This document shows positions 1 to 5,615 of a stretch of DNA of 6,977 nucleotides, piece after piece (position 1 is the stretch's first letter; each line of letters starts with the position of its first letter). Source of the DNA: JBFGWM01 sp041588495. GTDB lineage: Bacteria; Pseudomonadota; Gammaproteobacteria; Pseudomonadales; JBFGWM01. The translations under genes were made by a program, and so were the position numbers. The notes beneath the pieces are model-generated. The model was not told where the DNA came from, ran no database searches, and saw nothing but the letters and a program-made list of their open reading frames with translations. The stretch covers positions 1 through 6,977 of the forward strand of contig JBFGWM010000153.1 of assembly GCA_041588495.1 (NCBI GenBank), written 5' to 3'.

Positions 1-1225
1 GAACCACGGGCAACTCGATCTCGAACCACGCGGTCGAGCCGCCGCCCTCCCGGCTGTCGATCCCGATCTCCCCGTCCATGCGCCGCACCAGGCGCTGGGC
101 AAGGGTGAGACTGATTCCGACACCCCCGTACAGCGGCATTTCCGGGTTGTCCCAGCCCTCGTTGGCGCCCTGCAGGATTTCCGCGAGTTTCGCGGCAGAG
201 ATCCCGACGCCGGTGTCGTGCACCGAGAAACGCAGCCGGGCGCTGGAACCGTGGTGACCGACCAGGCGGATCTGCAGCTTGATGTGTCCCTCGGCGGTGA
301 ACTGGATGGCGTTGTCGATGAGAATCTGCAGCACCTGCCGGATACGCGCCGGGTCGCCGCGCACCCGGGTCGGCAGGTCCGAGGAGATCCGCAACAGGAA
401 CTCCAGTTCCTTGCCGTGGACGCGGTCGCAGGTCCGCCCGACGAGTTCCTCCAGGGCCACCCGCAGGTCGAACTCGACCGGCAGGATTTCAAGCAGCCCG
501 GCCTCGACGCGGGTGTAATCGAGCAGGTTGTCGAGCAACGCGAGGAGGATTTCCGCCGAGGTCTGCAGGGTCTCCAGGTACTCGGACTGGGTGGCGTCGA
601 GCTCGGTGCCGCGCAACAACTGGGCCATGCCCATGACACCGTTCATCGGCGTGCGCAGTTCGTGGCTCATGTTGGACAGGAAACGCGATCGCGCCTGGTA
701 GGCCCGGGCAGCCGCTTCCTCGGCCTCGCGGTGGGCGCGGGTGCGCTCCTCGATCAATACCTCCAGGCGCTGCTTCTCGGCGCTGAGGATCAGCAGGTTG
801 CGAATCTTGCCGGCGAAGATCGCGGGATGCGCCGACTTGGGGAGGAAATCCGTCGCGCCGGCCTGGTAGGCGGCGAGCACCTGTTCCTCGCGGTCGAGGC
901 GGCTGTGCACCAGGACCGGCACGGTTTCCCCGCAGTCCATCGCGCGCAGCCGGCGGCACACTTCCAGGCCGTCCATGCCGGGCAGGCGCAGGTCGAGCAC
1001 CACCAGGCCCCAGCGACGTTCGGGAAACTTCCGCAGCCCCTCGTCGCCATCCGCGGCCAGGGTGCACGACACCCGCAGGCCCTCCAGGTAGGAGCACACC
1101 AGGTCGAAATCATCAGGATCATCCTCGATGACCAGGATGTGGACCAGGGAATTGGTGACCGCGGGCGCGGACGTTGCGGACGCCTCGCCACCTGCCGCCA
1201 CGGGCGCGTCGTCGACCGGTCTCAT
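1..1225 (-). CDS. Receiver-first hybrid sensor histidine kinase (partial, C-terminus beyond window)
   Basis: This gene encodes a probably cytoplasmic two-component protein in which a response-regulator receiver precedes a histidine kinase. The 408 visible residues, translated by hand from the minus strand, start with an Ala-rich leader (1-27). A receiver domain (about 28-148) follows, with acidic pair D35/D36, phospho-acceptor D78 in VVLDLRLPGMDG, switch S108 and K130. A charged coiled-coil linker (about 149-178) leads to HisKA with SNMSHELRTP, phospho-His H188. The HATPase_c domain has an N box (ILIDNAIQFT, N305), a G1 box (HDTGVGIS, D337) and a G2 box (GGVGISLTL, 367-375). It ends in a typical GGGSTAWFEIEL strand at the window edge. 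All key residues are present, so it should be active. No membrane segment, PAS or other sensor domain is seen, so input may arrive through the receiver. The ATG overlaps the SDR stop as ATGA, and no Shine-Dalgarno is visible, which suggests translational coupling. Further C-terminal domains cannot be excluded. Confidence 0.93.
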   Translation of the reverse strand, partial: MRPVDDAPVAAGGEASATSAPAVTNSLVHILVIEDDPDDFDLVCSYLEGLRVSCTLAADGDEGLRKFPERRWGLVVLDLRLPGMDGLEVCRRLRAMDCGETVPVLVHSRLDREEQVLAAYQAGATDFLPKSAHPAIFAGKIRNLLILSAEKQRLEVLIEERTRAHREAEEAAARAYQARSRFLSNMSHELRTPMNGVMGMAQLLRGTELDATQSEYLETLQTSAEILLALLDNLLDYTRVEAGLLEILPVEFDLRVALEELVGRTCDRVHGKELEFLLRISSDLPTRVRGDPARIRQVLQILIDNAIQFTAEGHIKLQIRLVGHHGSSARLRFSVHDTGVGISAAKLAEILQGANEGWDNPEMPLYGGVGISLTLAQRLVRRMDGEIGIDSREGGGSTAWFEIELPVV

Positions 1226-2010
1226 TTGCGGGTCATGTACCCGACGATGCTGCGCACCAGCCAGCGCGGCTGGTGCTGGACGAACGTCGCGGCAACCTTG
1301 TTCAGGGGGCCGTTCACGTGCACCGGGCGACCCTTCATGCAGGCCCGGTAGGTTTCCTCCGCCACCTGGGAGGGTTTCATCGCCAGGGCGTTGGCGACAC
1401 CGCCCCACTGGTCGTCCTCCATCTTCTTGACCATGTCGGTCGCGGTGAACCCGGGGCAAATCGCGGTCATGGTCACCCCGGAACCCTTGAGTTCCACGGA
1501 CATCGACTCGGTCAGCGACAGCACGAAGGATTTCGACGCCGCGTAGCAGGCCAGCCCGGGGACCGGCTGGAATGCCGAGGTCGACGCGATGTTGACGATG
1601 CGCCCGTAGCCACGCTCGCGCATGGGACCGAGGAACAGGTGGGACATGGCGACCAGGGCCGCGATGTTGACCTGCACCAGGGACAGGTGTTCCTCCAGTT
1701 CGATCTCGTGAAACGGCCCGTCAAAGAGAATGCCGGCGTTGTTGACCAGGATATCGACATCCAGCCCGTCGTCAGCCAGTCGCGCGGCAAGCTCCCCGGG
1801 CGCCCCGGGCACACCGAGGTCAGCGGCATGCACGGTGACGGCGACCCCGTGGGCCTTCTCGATCTCCTCCTTCAGCGCCTGCAACTGGCTTTCGCGGCGG
1901 GCCACCAGCACCAGGTCATGCCCCTCGCGGCCGAACACCCGCGCGATTTCAGCACCGATCCCGGCGGACGCGCCGGTGACCAGTGTCCTTCCCTTGCGGT
2001 CGTCACCCAT
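1222..2010 (-). CDS. Short-chain dehydrogenase/reductase (classical SDR, COG0300/DltE-like)
   Basis: This is a 262-residue NAD(P)-dependent oxidoreductase with one Rossmann domain. Visible motifs are the cofactor loop TGASAGIG (12-19), the DL adenine contact (64-65), NNAG (90-93), N115, and the catalytic S143, Y156 and K160 in YAASK. PGFTATDM follows at about 184-191. R38/R39 after the second beta strand favour NADP(H). The length is normal for a classical SDR. The substrate cannot be read from sequence; the neighbouring thiolase and acyltransferase suggest a fatty acyl-derived or glycerolipid carbonyl or alcohol. The start is supported by GGGAGAA (2018-2024) seven bases before the ATG. The gene lies 61 bases after the acyltransferase and overlaps the kinase start by four bases. 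Alternatives are a 3-oxoacyl reductase or an acyl-dihydroxyacetone-phosphate reductase-like enzyme; neither can be preferred. Confidence 0.95.
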   Translation of the reverse strand: MGDDRKGRTLVTGASAGIGAEIARVFGREGHDLVLVARRESQLQALKEEIEKAHGVAVTVHAADLGVPGAPGELAARLADDGLDVDILVNNAGILFDGPFHEIELEEHLSLVQVNIAALVAMSHLFLGPMRERGYGRIVNIASTSAFQPVPGLACYAASKSFVLSLTESMSVELKGSGVTMTAICPGFTATDMVKKMEDDQWGGVANALAMKPSQVAEETYRACMKGRPVHVNGPLNKVAATFVQHQPRWLVRSIVGYMTRK

Positions 2011-2037
2011 GTTCGCGTTCTCCCGTGTACCCGTGTG

Positions 2038-2055
2038 GTCGGGGGCAGCCCCGAC
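2038..2055 (-). other. Intercistronic hairpin between acyltransferase and SDR
   Basis: GTCGGGG (2038-2044) and CCCCGAC (2049-2055) form a perfect seven-pair stem with a four-base loop in the 61-base gap. No T-run follows on the minus strand, so it is not an intrinsic terminator. It could protect or divide the polycistronic transcript. It may also be chance in GC-rich DNA. Confidence 0.35.
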
Positions 2056-2071
2056 GCTTGCCGTCGCCGGC

Positions 2072-2929
2072 CTAGATCGACGTCAGCAGGCGTCGCAACG
2101 GCCCGGACGCATTGTCTTCCTCGCGCCGGACCAGCATCTCGTCGATCAGGTCGTCGAGTTGCTCCTCGACCTGCCCACGAAACGCCAGAACGTTTTCCCG
2201 GGTCGCCTTGCGATGGAAACGCGCGGAATCAATCGGCGCCCCGAACTTGATGAAGAATCGCTCCGGGCGCGGCAACGGCGTCGGCCCGATACCGCGCACC
2301 ACCGGGTACAGCATTTCCCCGTTGCGCAGGAAGCGCTGCGACAGGCCGGTCCAGCGCAACAGGGATCCGACCGGCGAGTTGAGCACCTGGTCGCCATCGA
2401 GGAGGATGCTGAAGGCGTAATCAGGTCCCACCGAGGCAATCGGGATCACCTGGTAGCCATGCTCGATCGCCAGCTTGGCGAACCCAGTATGGTCGCTCCA
2501 GTGCAGGCGATGCTCCTCGCCCTTGCGCTTGGCCGCCTCGCGACTGCCACCGGGGTAGACCAGGAGATGTTCGCCGGCGCGCATCAGGCGCGCGCAGGTG
2601 GCGCGGTCCCCGCGCACGATGCCCATGCGCGCGGCGAGCTTGCGATAGCCCGGGATCTCGAAATGCAGGAAGTCGCCGAGGGAGCGCAGGAAGATGTTGT
2701 GCACCCGGTACAGTTCAGCGATGTAAAGGGCCGGATCCATGACCGCGTAGAGCGTGTGGTTGGCGACGAACAGGGTCGGCCGCCGCGGGTCGACATTGTT
2801 CAGCCCGAAGAAGCGCGGATCGAAATACGTGCGCAGCGGCGCCACCACCCGCTCCACCATCCGCAGGGGTGGCGGGCGGAACTCCAGCGGGTGGTCAATC
2901 AGATCGACCTCGGCCTCACTTCCGCTCAT
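2072..2929 (-). CDS. Lysophospholipid/glycerolipid acyltransferase (LPLAT, MGAT/TMEM68-like)
   Basis: This 285-residue protein looks like a membrane-associated acyltransferase that moves an acyl group from acyl-CoA or acyl-ACP to a glycerolipid or related alcohol. The family call rests on an NHT block followed by Asp (H58 and D65 in NHTLYAVMD), the middle block GDFLHFEIPGYRKLAARMG (85-103), and YPGGSREA (125-132). The last is characteristic of the DAGAT/TMEM68-like branch rather than PlsC proper. A further PIASVG segment lies downstream. The His-Asp spacing is H(X)6D instead of the textbook HX4D. No clear signal peptide or long transmembrane helix is seen, so attachment is probably peripheral. 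An in-frame ATG at 2974 would add 15 residues, but the ATG at 2929 has GGAG (2935-2938) five bases upstream and overlaps the thiolase stop as ATGA, so it is chosen. The acyl acceptor is unknown. Confidence 0.9.
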   Translation of the reverse strand: MSGSEAEVDLIDHPLEFRPPPLRMVERVVAPLRTYFDPRFFGLNNVDPRRPTLFVANHTLYAVMDPALYIAELYRVHNIFLRSLGDFLHFEIPGYRKLAARMGIVRGDRATCARLMRAGEHLLVYPGGSREAAKRKGEEHRLHWSDHTGFAKLAIEHGYQVIPIASVGPDYAFSILLDGDQVLNSPVGSLLRWTGLSQRFLRNGEMLYPVVRGIGPTPLPRPERFFIKFGAPIDSARFHRKATRENVLAFRGQVEEQLDDLIDEMLVRREEDNASGPLRRLLTSI

Positions 2930-4206
2930 GGCCGCTCCATGATCGCGGTCACGCCCATGCCGCCGGCGGTACACACGGATATCAGGCCGCGCCCGCTGCC
3001 AGCCTCCTCGAGAATCTTGCCGAGGTTGGCCATCACCCGCGCGCCGGTGGCGGCGAACGGATGGCCGAAGGCGAGACTGCTGCCCTTGACGTTGAGCCGG
3101 TCCATGTCGATGGAACCCAGCGCGGCGTCAAGACCCAGCCGCTCGCGACAGTACTGCTCGGACTCCCAGGCACGCAGCGTGCACAATACCTGGGCCGCGA
3201 AGGCCTCGTGGATCTCGTAGAAATCGAAATCCTGCAGTTTCAGTCCGGCCATCTGCAGCATTTCAGCCGCGGCGACCGTGGGCGCCATGAGCAGCCCCTC
3301 GTTCTTGCCCACGAAATCCACCGCCGCGGTACGGTGCCAGGTGAGGTAGGCCTGGATCGGCAGCCCGCGCTCCCTGGCCCAGTCCTCCGACGCCAGGAGG
3401 ACCGACGATGCGCCGTCCGTCAGCGGCGTGCTGTTGCCGGCCGTCAGGGTGCCCTTGTCCGACTTGTCGAAAGCATTGCGCAGGGTCGACAGCTTCTCGA
3501 CCGTGGAATCGGCGCGCATGTTGTTGTCGCGCTCGACGCCCTCGCAGGGAAACACCAGGTCATCGAAGAACCCGGAATCGTAGGCGGCAGCGCCCTTCTG
3601 GTGACTCGCCACCGCGAGTTCGTCCTGCTCGGCGCGACCGACCCCCCATTCCTGGGCCATCATCTCGCAGTGCTGGCCCATGGACTTCCTGGTGCGTGGT
3701 TCGCCGACCCCCGGCGCCACCGGCACCAGTTCCTTGAAGCGGAACCCCTTGAACGCCTTGATGCGCTCCTTGGTGGTGCGCGCGTTGCTGAGTTTCACCA
3801 GGCGCTTGGAAAACTTCTTGGAGAACACGATCGGGGGATCGCTGGTGGTGTCCGAACCGCAGGCGATGGCGCTCTCGATCTGGCCGCTGGCGATCTTGCC
3901 CGCGGACATCAGGGCCGCCTGCAGGCTGGTGCCGCAGGCCTGCTGCAGGGTCACGCCCGGAGACAGCGGGGAGAGCGTGGTTCCCAGCACCGCCTCGCGG
4001 GCCAGGTTCCAGTCCTTGGAATGGGTCACCACCGCGCCACCCACGACCTCGTCGATCTTGACGCCGTCCAGCTGGTACTTGTCGGTGAGCGATTGCAGGG
4101 TGCGGGTGAGCATGTCCTGGTTGGACAGCTTCGCGTACAGGGTGTTCGAACGACAAAAAGGAATGCGGGCTCCACCGATCACGGCGACTCTGCGCACCTG
4201 GCTCAT
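2926..4206 (-). CDS. FadI-type 3-ketoacyl-CoA thiolase / acetyl-CoA C-acyltransferase
   Basis: This is a 426-residue thiolase that cleaves 3-ketoacyl-CoA with CoA, or runs the reverse Claisen condensation. The nucleophile is C91 in QQACGTSLQA. HEAFA (333-337) stands where many thiolases have NEAFA. GHPFAATGAR contains H382, and CTAGGMG contains the acid/base C412. HEAFA and GHPFAATGAR are hallmarks of the FadI/HADHB class, and the length is close to that of E. coli FadI (about 436). The longest open frame reaches 4347, but those extra 47 residues look non-thiolase. The ATG at 4206 has GGAG (4214-4217) seven bases upstream and begins MSQVRRVAVIGGARIPF, as expected for the family. It is the first gene of the leftward unit. 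No hydratase/dehydrogenase partner (FadJ type) is next to it, so a role outside classical beta-oxidation is possible. Confidence 0.95.
   Translation of the reverse strand: MSQVRRVAVIGGARIPFCRSNTLYAKLSNQDMLTRTLQSLTDKYQLDGVKIDEVVGGAVVTHSKDWNLAREAVLGTTLSPLSPGVTLQQACGTSLQAALMSAGKIASGQIESAIACGSDTTSDPPIVFSKKFSKRLVKLSNARTTKERIKAFKGFRFKELVPVAPGVGEPRTRKSMGQHCEMMAQEWGVGRAEQDELAVASHQKGAAAYDSGFFDDLVFPCEGVERDNNMRADSTVEKLSTLRNAFDKSDKGTLTAGNSTPLTDGASSVLLASEDWARERGLPIQAYLTWHRTAAVDFVGKNEGLLMAPTVAAAEMLQMAGLKLQDFDFYEIHEAFAAQVLCTLRAWESEQYCRERLGLDAALGSIDMDRLNVKGSSLAFGHPFAATGARVMANLGKILEEAGSGRGLISVCTAGGMGVTAIMERP
2935..2938 (-). promoter_or_regulatory. Ribosome binding site deciding the acyltransferase start
   Basis: On the minus strand GGAG lies five bases before ATG 2929, inside the end of the thiolase gene. 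Together with the ATGA overlap it supports this start over the in-frame ATG at 2974. Confidence 0.65.
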
Positions 4207-4231
4207 CGTGGTTCTCCAGTTCGGCAAGGGA

Positions 4232-4243
4232 ATGTCCGGACAT
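4232..4243. promoter_or_regulatory. 12-base perfect palindrome, candidate operator in thiolase leader
   Basis: ATGTCCGGACAT reads identically on both strands. It ends 26 bases upstream of the thiolase ATG and just downstream of the predicted start of transcription, a position where a bound repressor would block the operon. With no spacer it cannot form a stable RNA hairpin, so a dimeric protein site is the more natural reading. The regulator is not identified. Confidence 0.4.
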
Positions 4244-4277
4244 CTCCGGCCCACCGGGGGCGGAGGATGCCCGTTCA

Positions 4278-4306
4278 AGTATGGTAGTGCGCCAGTGGAC
4301 CGGCAA
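4278..4306 (-). promoter_or_regulatory. Candidate sigma-70 promoter for thiolase operon
   Basis: Read on the minus strand, TTGCCG (4306-4301) and CATACT (4283-4278) are separated by exactly 17 bases. Each matches four of six consensus positions. Initiation would fall near 4271, giving a leader of about 65 bases before the thiolase ATG. It was found by eye and is unconfirmed. Confidence 0.45.
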
Positions 4307-4440
4307 GGCGCCGGCGAAGCGCACCCGTGACATCCCCGTACACACATGAAAAATTGCGTGAAGTCGTGATCCCAAGTGATTGTTTAAAAGATTTTTTCCC
4401 CGGACGTATGCCCGAAAGCGACGCCGCCCCGGGTCGCGCG

Positions 4441-4489
4441 GCGGACGACCGGGCGCCTCGCGTTTGCGGGCTGCCCGGCGGTCGTCCGC
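4441..4489. repeat. Inverted repeat, 11-base perfect arms
   Basis: The left arm GCGGACGACCG (4441-4451) and right arm CGGTCGTCCGC (4479-4489) are exact reverse complements around a 27-base centre. Four more pairs (4437-4440 with 4492-4495) form if two bases are bulged. CCGCC at 4424-4428 could compete for the start of the left arm (GGCGG, 4440-4444). No T-run follows on either side within reach, so it does not look like an intrinsic terminator. Confidence 0.6.
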
Positions 4490-4502
4490 GACGCGGCCCT
4501 GC

Positions 4503-4550
4503 GCTGCCTGCCCGACCCGGGGAAAGCGGGCCGATTCCGCGGGCAGGAGC
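4503..4550. repeat. Inverted repeat immediately upstream of GAF gene -10 element
   Basis: CCTGCCCG (4507-4514) and CGGGCAGG (4540-4547) are exact reverse complements. Three more outer pairs (4503-4505 with 4548-4550) form if G4506 is bulged. The right arm covers the place where the -35 box of the candidate GAF promoter would be, so it could act as an operator. GC-rich sequence makes chance pairing more likely. Confidence 0.5.
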
Positions 4551-4563
4551 CCGGTCATTTTCA

Positions 4564-4569
4564 TATACT
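4564..4569 (+). promoter_or_regulatory. Candidate -10 element for GAF gene
   Basis: TATACT matches five of six bases of the sigma-70 -10 consensus and stands out in a GC-rich stretch. Initiation near 4576 would give a leader of about 42 bases to ATG 4618. There is no good -35 box 16-18 bases upstream (GGGCAG is there), so an activator may be needed. Confidence 0.4.
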
Positions 4570-4605
4570 TTCCCAACGATGAGCGCACGAATCTACGGGA
4601 TGCCC

Positions 4606-4610
4606 GGGAG
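4606..4610 (+). promoter_or_regulatory. Ribosome binding site deciding the GAF protein start
   Basis: GGGAG lies seven bases before ATG 4618. The other in-frame ATGs at 4579 and 4600 have no comparable site, so this one fixes the 311-residue product. Confidence 0.7.
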
Positions 4611-4617
4611 AAAGCAG

Positions 4618-5553
4618 ATGTCCGATGACGGCGACAGGGGTGCGTTCAGAGTCATACAACCCTACATCGACTTCCGCGACGCGGCCCGCGCGGTGCTCAC
4701 CGACCTGTTCGAGGCTTTGCCGCTCGGCCTGTGGATGCTCACCCGCACCGAGGGCGACGACTGGATCGTGGTGGCCGCCATCGACCACAAGTACGGCGTC
4801 CACGAGGACGACGTGTTCAAGTGGTCCGACTCCTTCTGCTGCCGGATGGTGCAGGGTCAGGGCCCCAATATCGCCCCCGATGCGGATGCGGTCGGCAATT
4901 ACCGAAACGCGCCGATCGCCTCCCAGCTGGACATCGGCACCTACGTCGGCTTCCCCCTCGGCGATCTCGACGGTCGCCTGTTCGGCACGGTATGCGGCAT
5001 CGACCCGAAAGCCCATGACGAGGAAATCCTCAACCTGCGTGGGCACTTCGAAAAGCACGTGCGCCTGCTCGGCACCCTCCTGCACAATGAAATCCGGCTG
5101 CAGGGGTACTCCCGGCAGACGGAGATCAATGACAGCCCGGGGATCGACGTGGAAACCGGCCTGCACACCGCCCGCGTGTGGAAGGATTTTCTCAGGCGGG
5201 AGAATGATCGCAGCCGGCGCATCCAGAGCCCCGGTGGCGTGGTTGTCGTGCGCATCGAAACCCGCGGCCGGGAAACCCCGGGCGCGGAGGATATCGCCCG
5301 CTCCGCGGAGATTCTCAGCGGGTTCAACGCATCGAACCGCTTCGTCGCCCGCCTTGCCACCGACCTGTTCGGCATCCTTCTCTCCGACAGCACCCCGGAC
5401 GCGGTCGCCGAGACCGCGCAACGCCTGGGTGGTGAACTGCGCGCTGCCGGCATCGACCATTCCATCGGCACCGGCAACCGCAACGCGCGTCTCGATTACG
5501 ATACCGCCCTGCAATGTGCAGTGACCCGCGCAGACACTGGAAGCCGGGCCTGA
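4618..5553 (+). CDS. GAF domain protein with degenerate GGDEF domain
   Basis: This is a 311-residue, probably cytoplasmic signalling protein. Residues about 25-158 form a GAF domain, with a WSDSFCCRMV core (C74, C75), IAPDAD, an aromatic YVGFPL strand, then DGRLFGTVCGID (C126). The rest (about 174-302) follows the GGDEF fold. DVETGLHTARVW matches the DxLTGLxNRRxW entry motif. ARLATDLFGILL sits where RxGGDEFxxLL is expected, SIGTG matches the SIGxA strand, and a final LDYDTALQCA helix matches the (A)DxALY region. The signature GGDEF is ATDLF (247-251) and no RxxD I-site is evident, so diguanylate cyclase activity is probably lost. It may bind a ligand or act as a partner instead. The frame stays open back to 4327, but ATG 4618 has GGGAG (4606-4610) seven bases upstream. 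ATGs at 4579 and 4600 lack a good ribosome site. It is divergent from the thiolase operon. Confidence 0.85.
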   Translation: MSDDGDRGAFRVIQPYIDFRDAARAVLTDLFEALPLGLWMLTRTEGDDWIVVAAIDHKYGVHEDDVFKWSDSFCCRMVQGQGPNIAPDADAVGNYRNAPIASQLDIGTYVGFPLGDLDGRLFGTVCGIDPKAHDEEILNLRGHFEKHVRLLGTLLHNEIRLQGYSRQTEINDSPGIDVETGLHTARVWKDFLRRENDRSRRIQSPGGVVVVRIETRGRETPGAEDIARSAEILSGFNASNRFVARLATDLFGILLSDSTPDAVAETAQRLGGELRAAGIDHSIGTGNRNARLDYDTALQCAVTRADTGSRA

Positions 5554-5580
5554 ACCCTGGCCACCCTGCATCCCTGACCT

Positions 5581-5600
5581 GTTGCCCCGTACGGGAAAAC
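5581..5600. promoter_or_regulatory. Imperfect 20-base dyad upstream of antiporter, candidate operator
   Basis: The sequence has the symmetric form GTTnnCCCGTACGGGnnAAC, matching at 16 of 20 positions around a perfect 10-base core. It ends 15 bases before the antiporter ATG in a 62-base gap, and could be a protein-binding site controlling the antiporter/SAM-hydrolase pair. No convincing promoter boxes are visible beside it. Confidence 0.35.
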
Positions 5601-5615
5601 ATCTAGGCTGGACTC

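Larger units (their letters stand above)
4207..4617. other. Divergent intergenic region between thiolase operon and GAF gene
   Basis: These 411 bases hold no convincing gene. Open frames crossing them give low-complexity Arg/Pro/Gly-rich translations typical of GC-rich shadow reading. The region splits into four parts: a thiolase leader with a palindrome (4207-4277), a leftward promoter candidate (4278-4306), an AT-rich island (about 4343-4400, with runs such as gattttttc), and a GC-rich block with two inverted repeats (4424-4550). A -10-like TATACT follows shortly before the GAF gene. The AT-rich island could be an upstream activating sequence for either direction, or contain a second promoter, but I could not find a good -35/-10 pair in it. 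Confidence 0.8.

Noticed and set aside
218..1351. 377-codon plus-strand open frame opposite the kinase gene
   Set aside because: It is antisense to a complete REC-HisKA-HATPase reading with all motifs. Its translation is His/Gln/Arg/Gly-rich with no recognisable domain, as expected of a GC-rich shadow frame.
1730..3220. 496-codon plus-strand open frame opposite SDR, acyltransferase and thiolase
   Set aside because: It spans three genes with clear catalytic motifs on the other strand, and its own composition is low-complexity Arg/Ala/Ser/Pro. It is a shadow.
2869..4287. 472-codon plus-strand open frame opposite the thiolase
   Set aside because: It is the antisense of the thiolase. It has no domain and is rich in Gly/His/Arg/Leu.
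4207..4347. N-terminal extension of the thiolase by 47 residues
   Set aside because: The extension is Cys/Pro-rich and unlike any thiolase N-terminus. The ATG at 4206 has a well-placed GGAG and a family-typical start, and a promoter candidate lies inside the extension.
4343..4400. Possible FadR/PsrA-type fatty-acid regulator site in the AT-rich island
   Set aside because: The TTTAAA-containing stretch has no symmetric half-sites of the required form on either strand. Only base composition is suggestive.
4561..5571. 336-codon minus-strand open frame opposite the GAF gene
   Set aside because: The plus-strand frame has coherent GAF and GGDEF-like motifs. The minus frame has none and no ribosome site.
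5554..5615. Intrinsic terminator after the GAF gene
   Set aside because: The only symmetric element is a dyad with almost no loop and no T-run, so read-through into the antiporter gene is possible.
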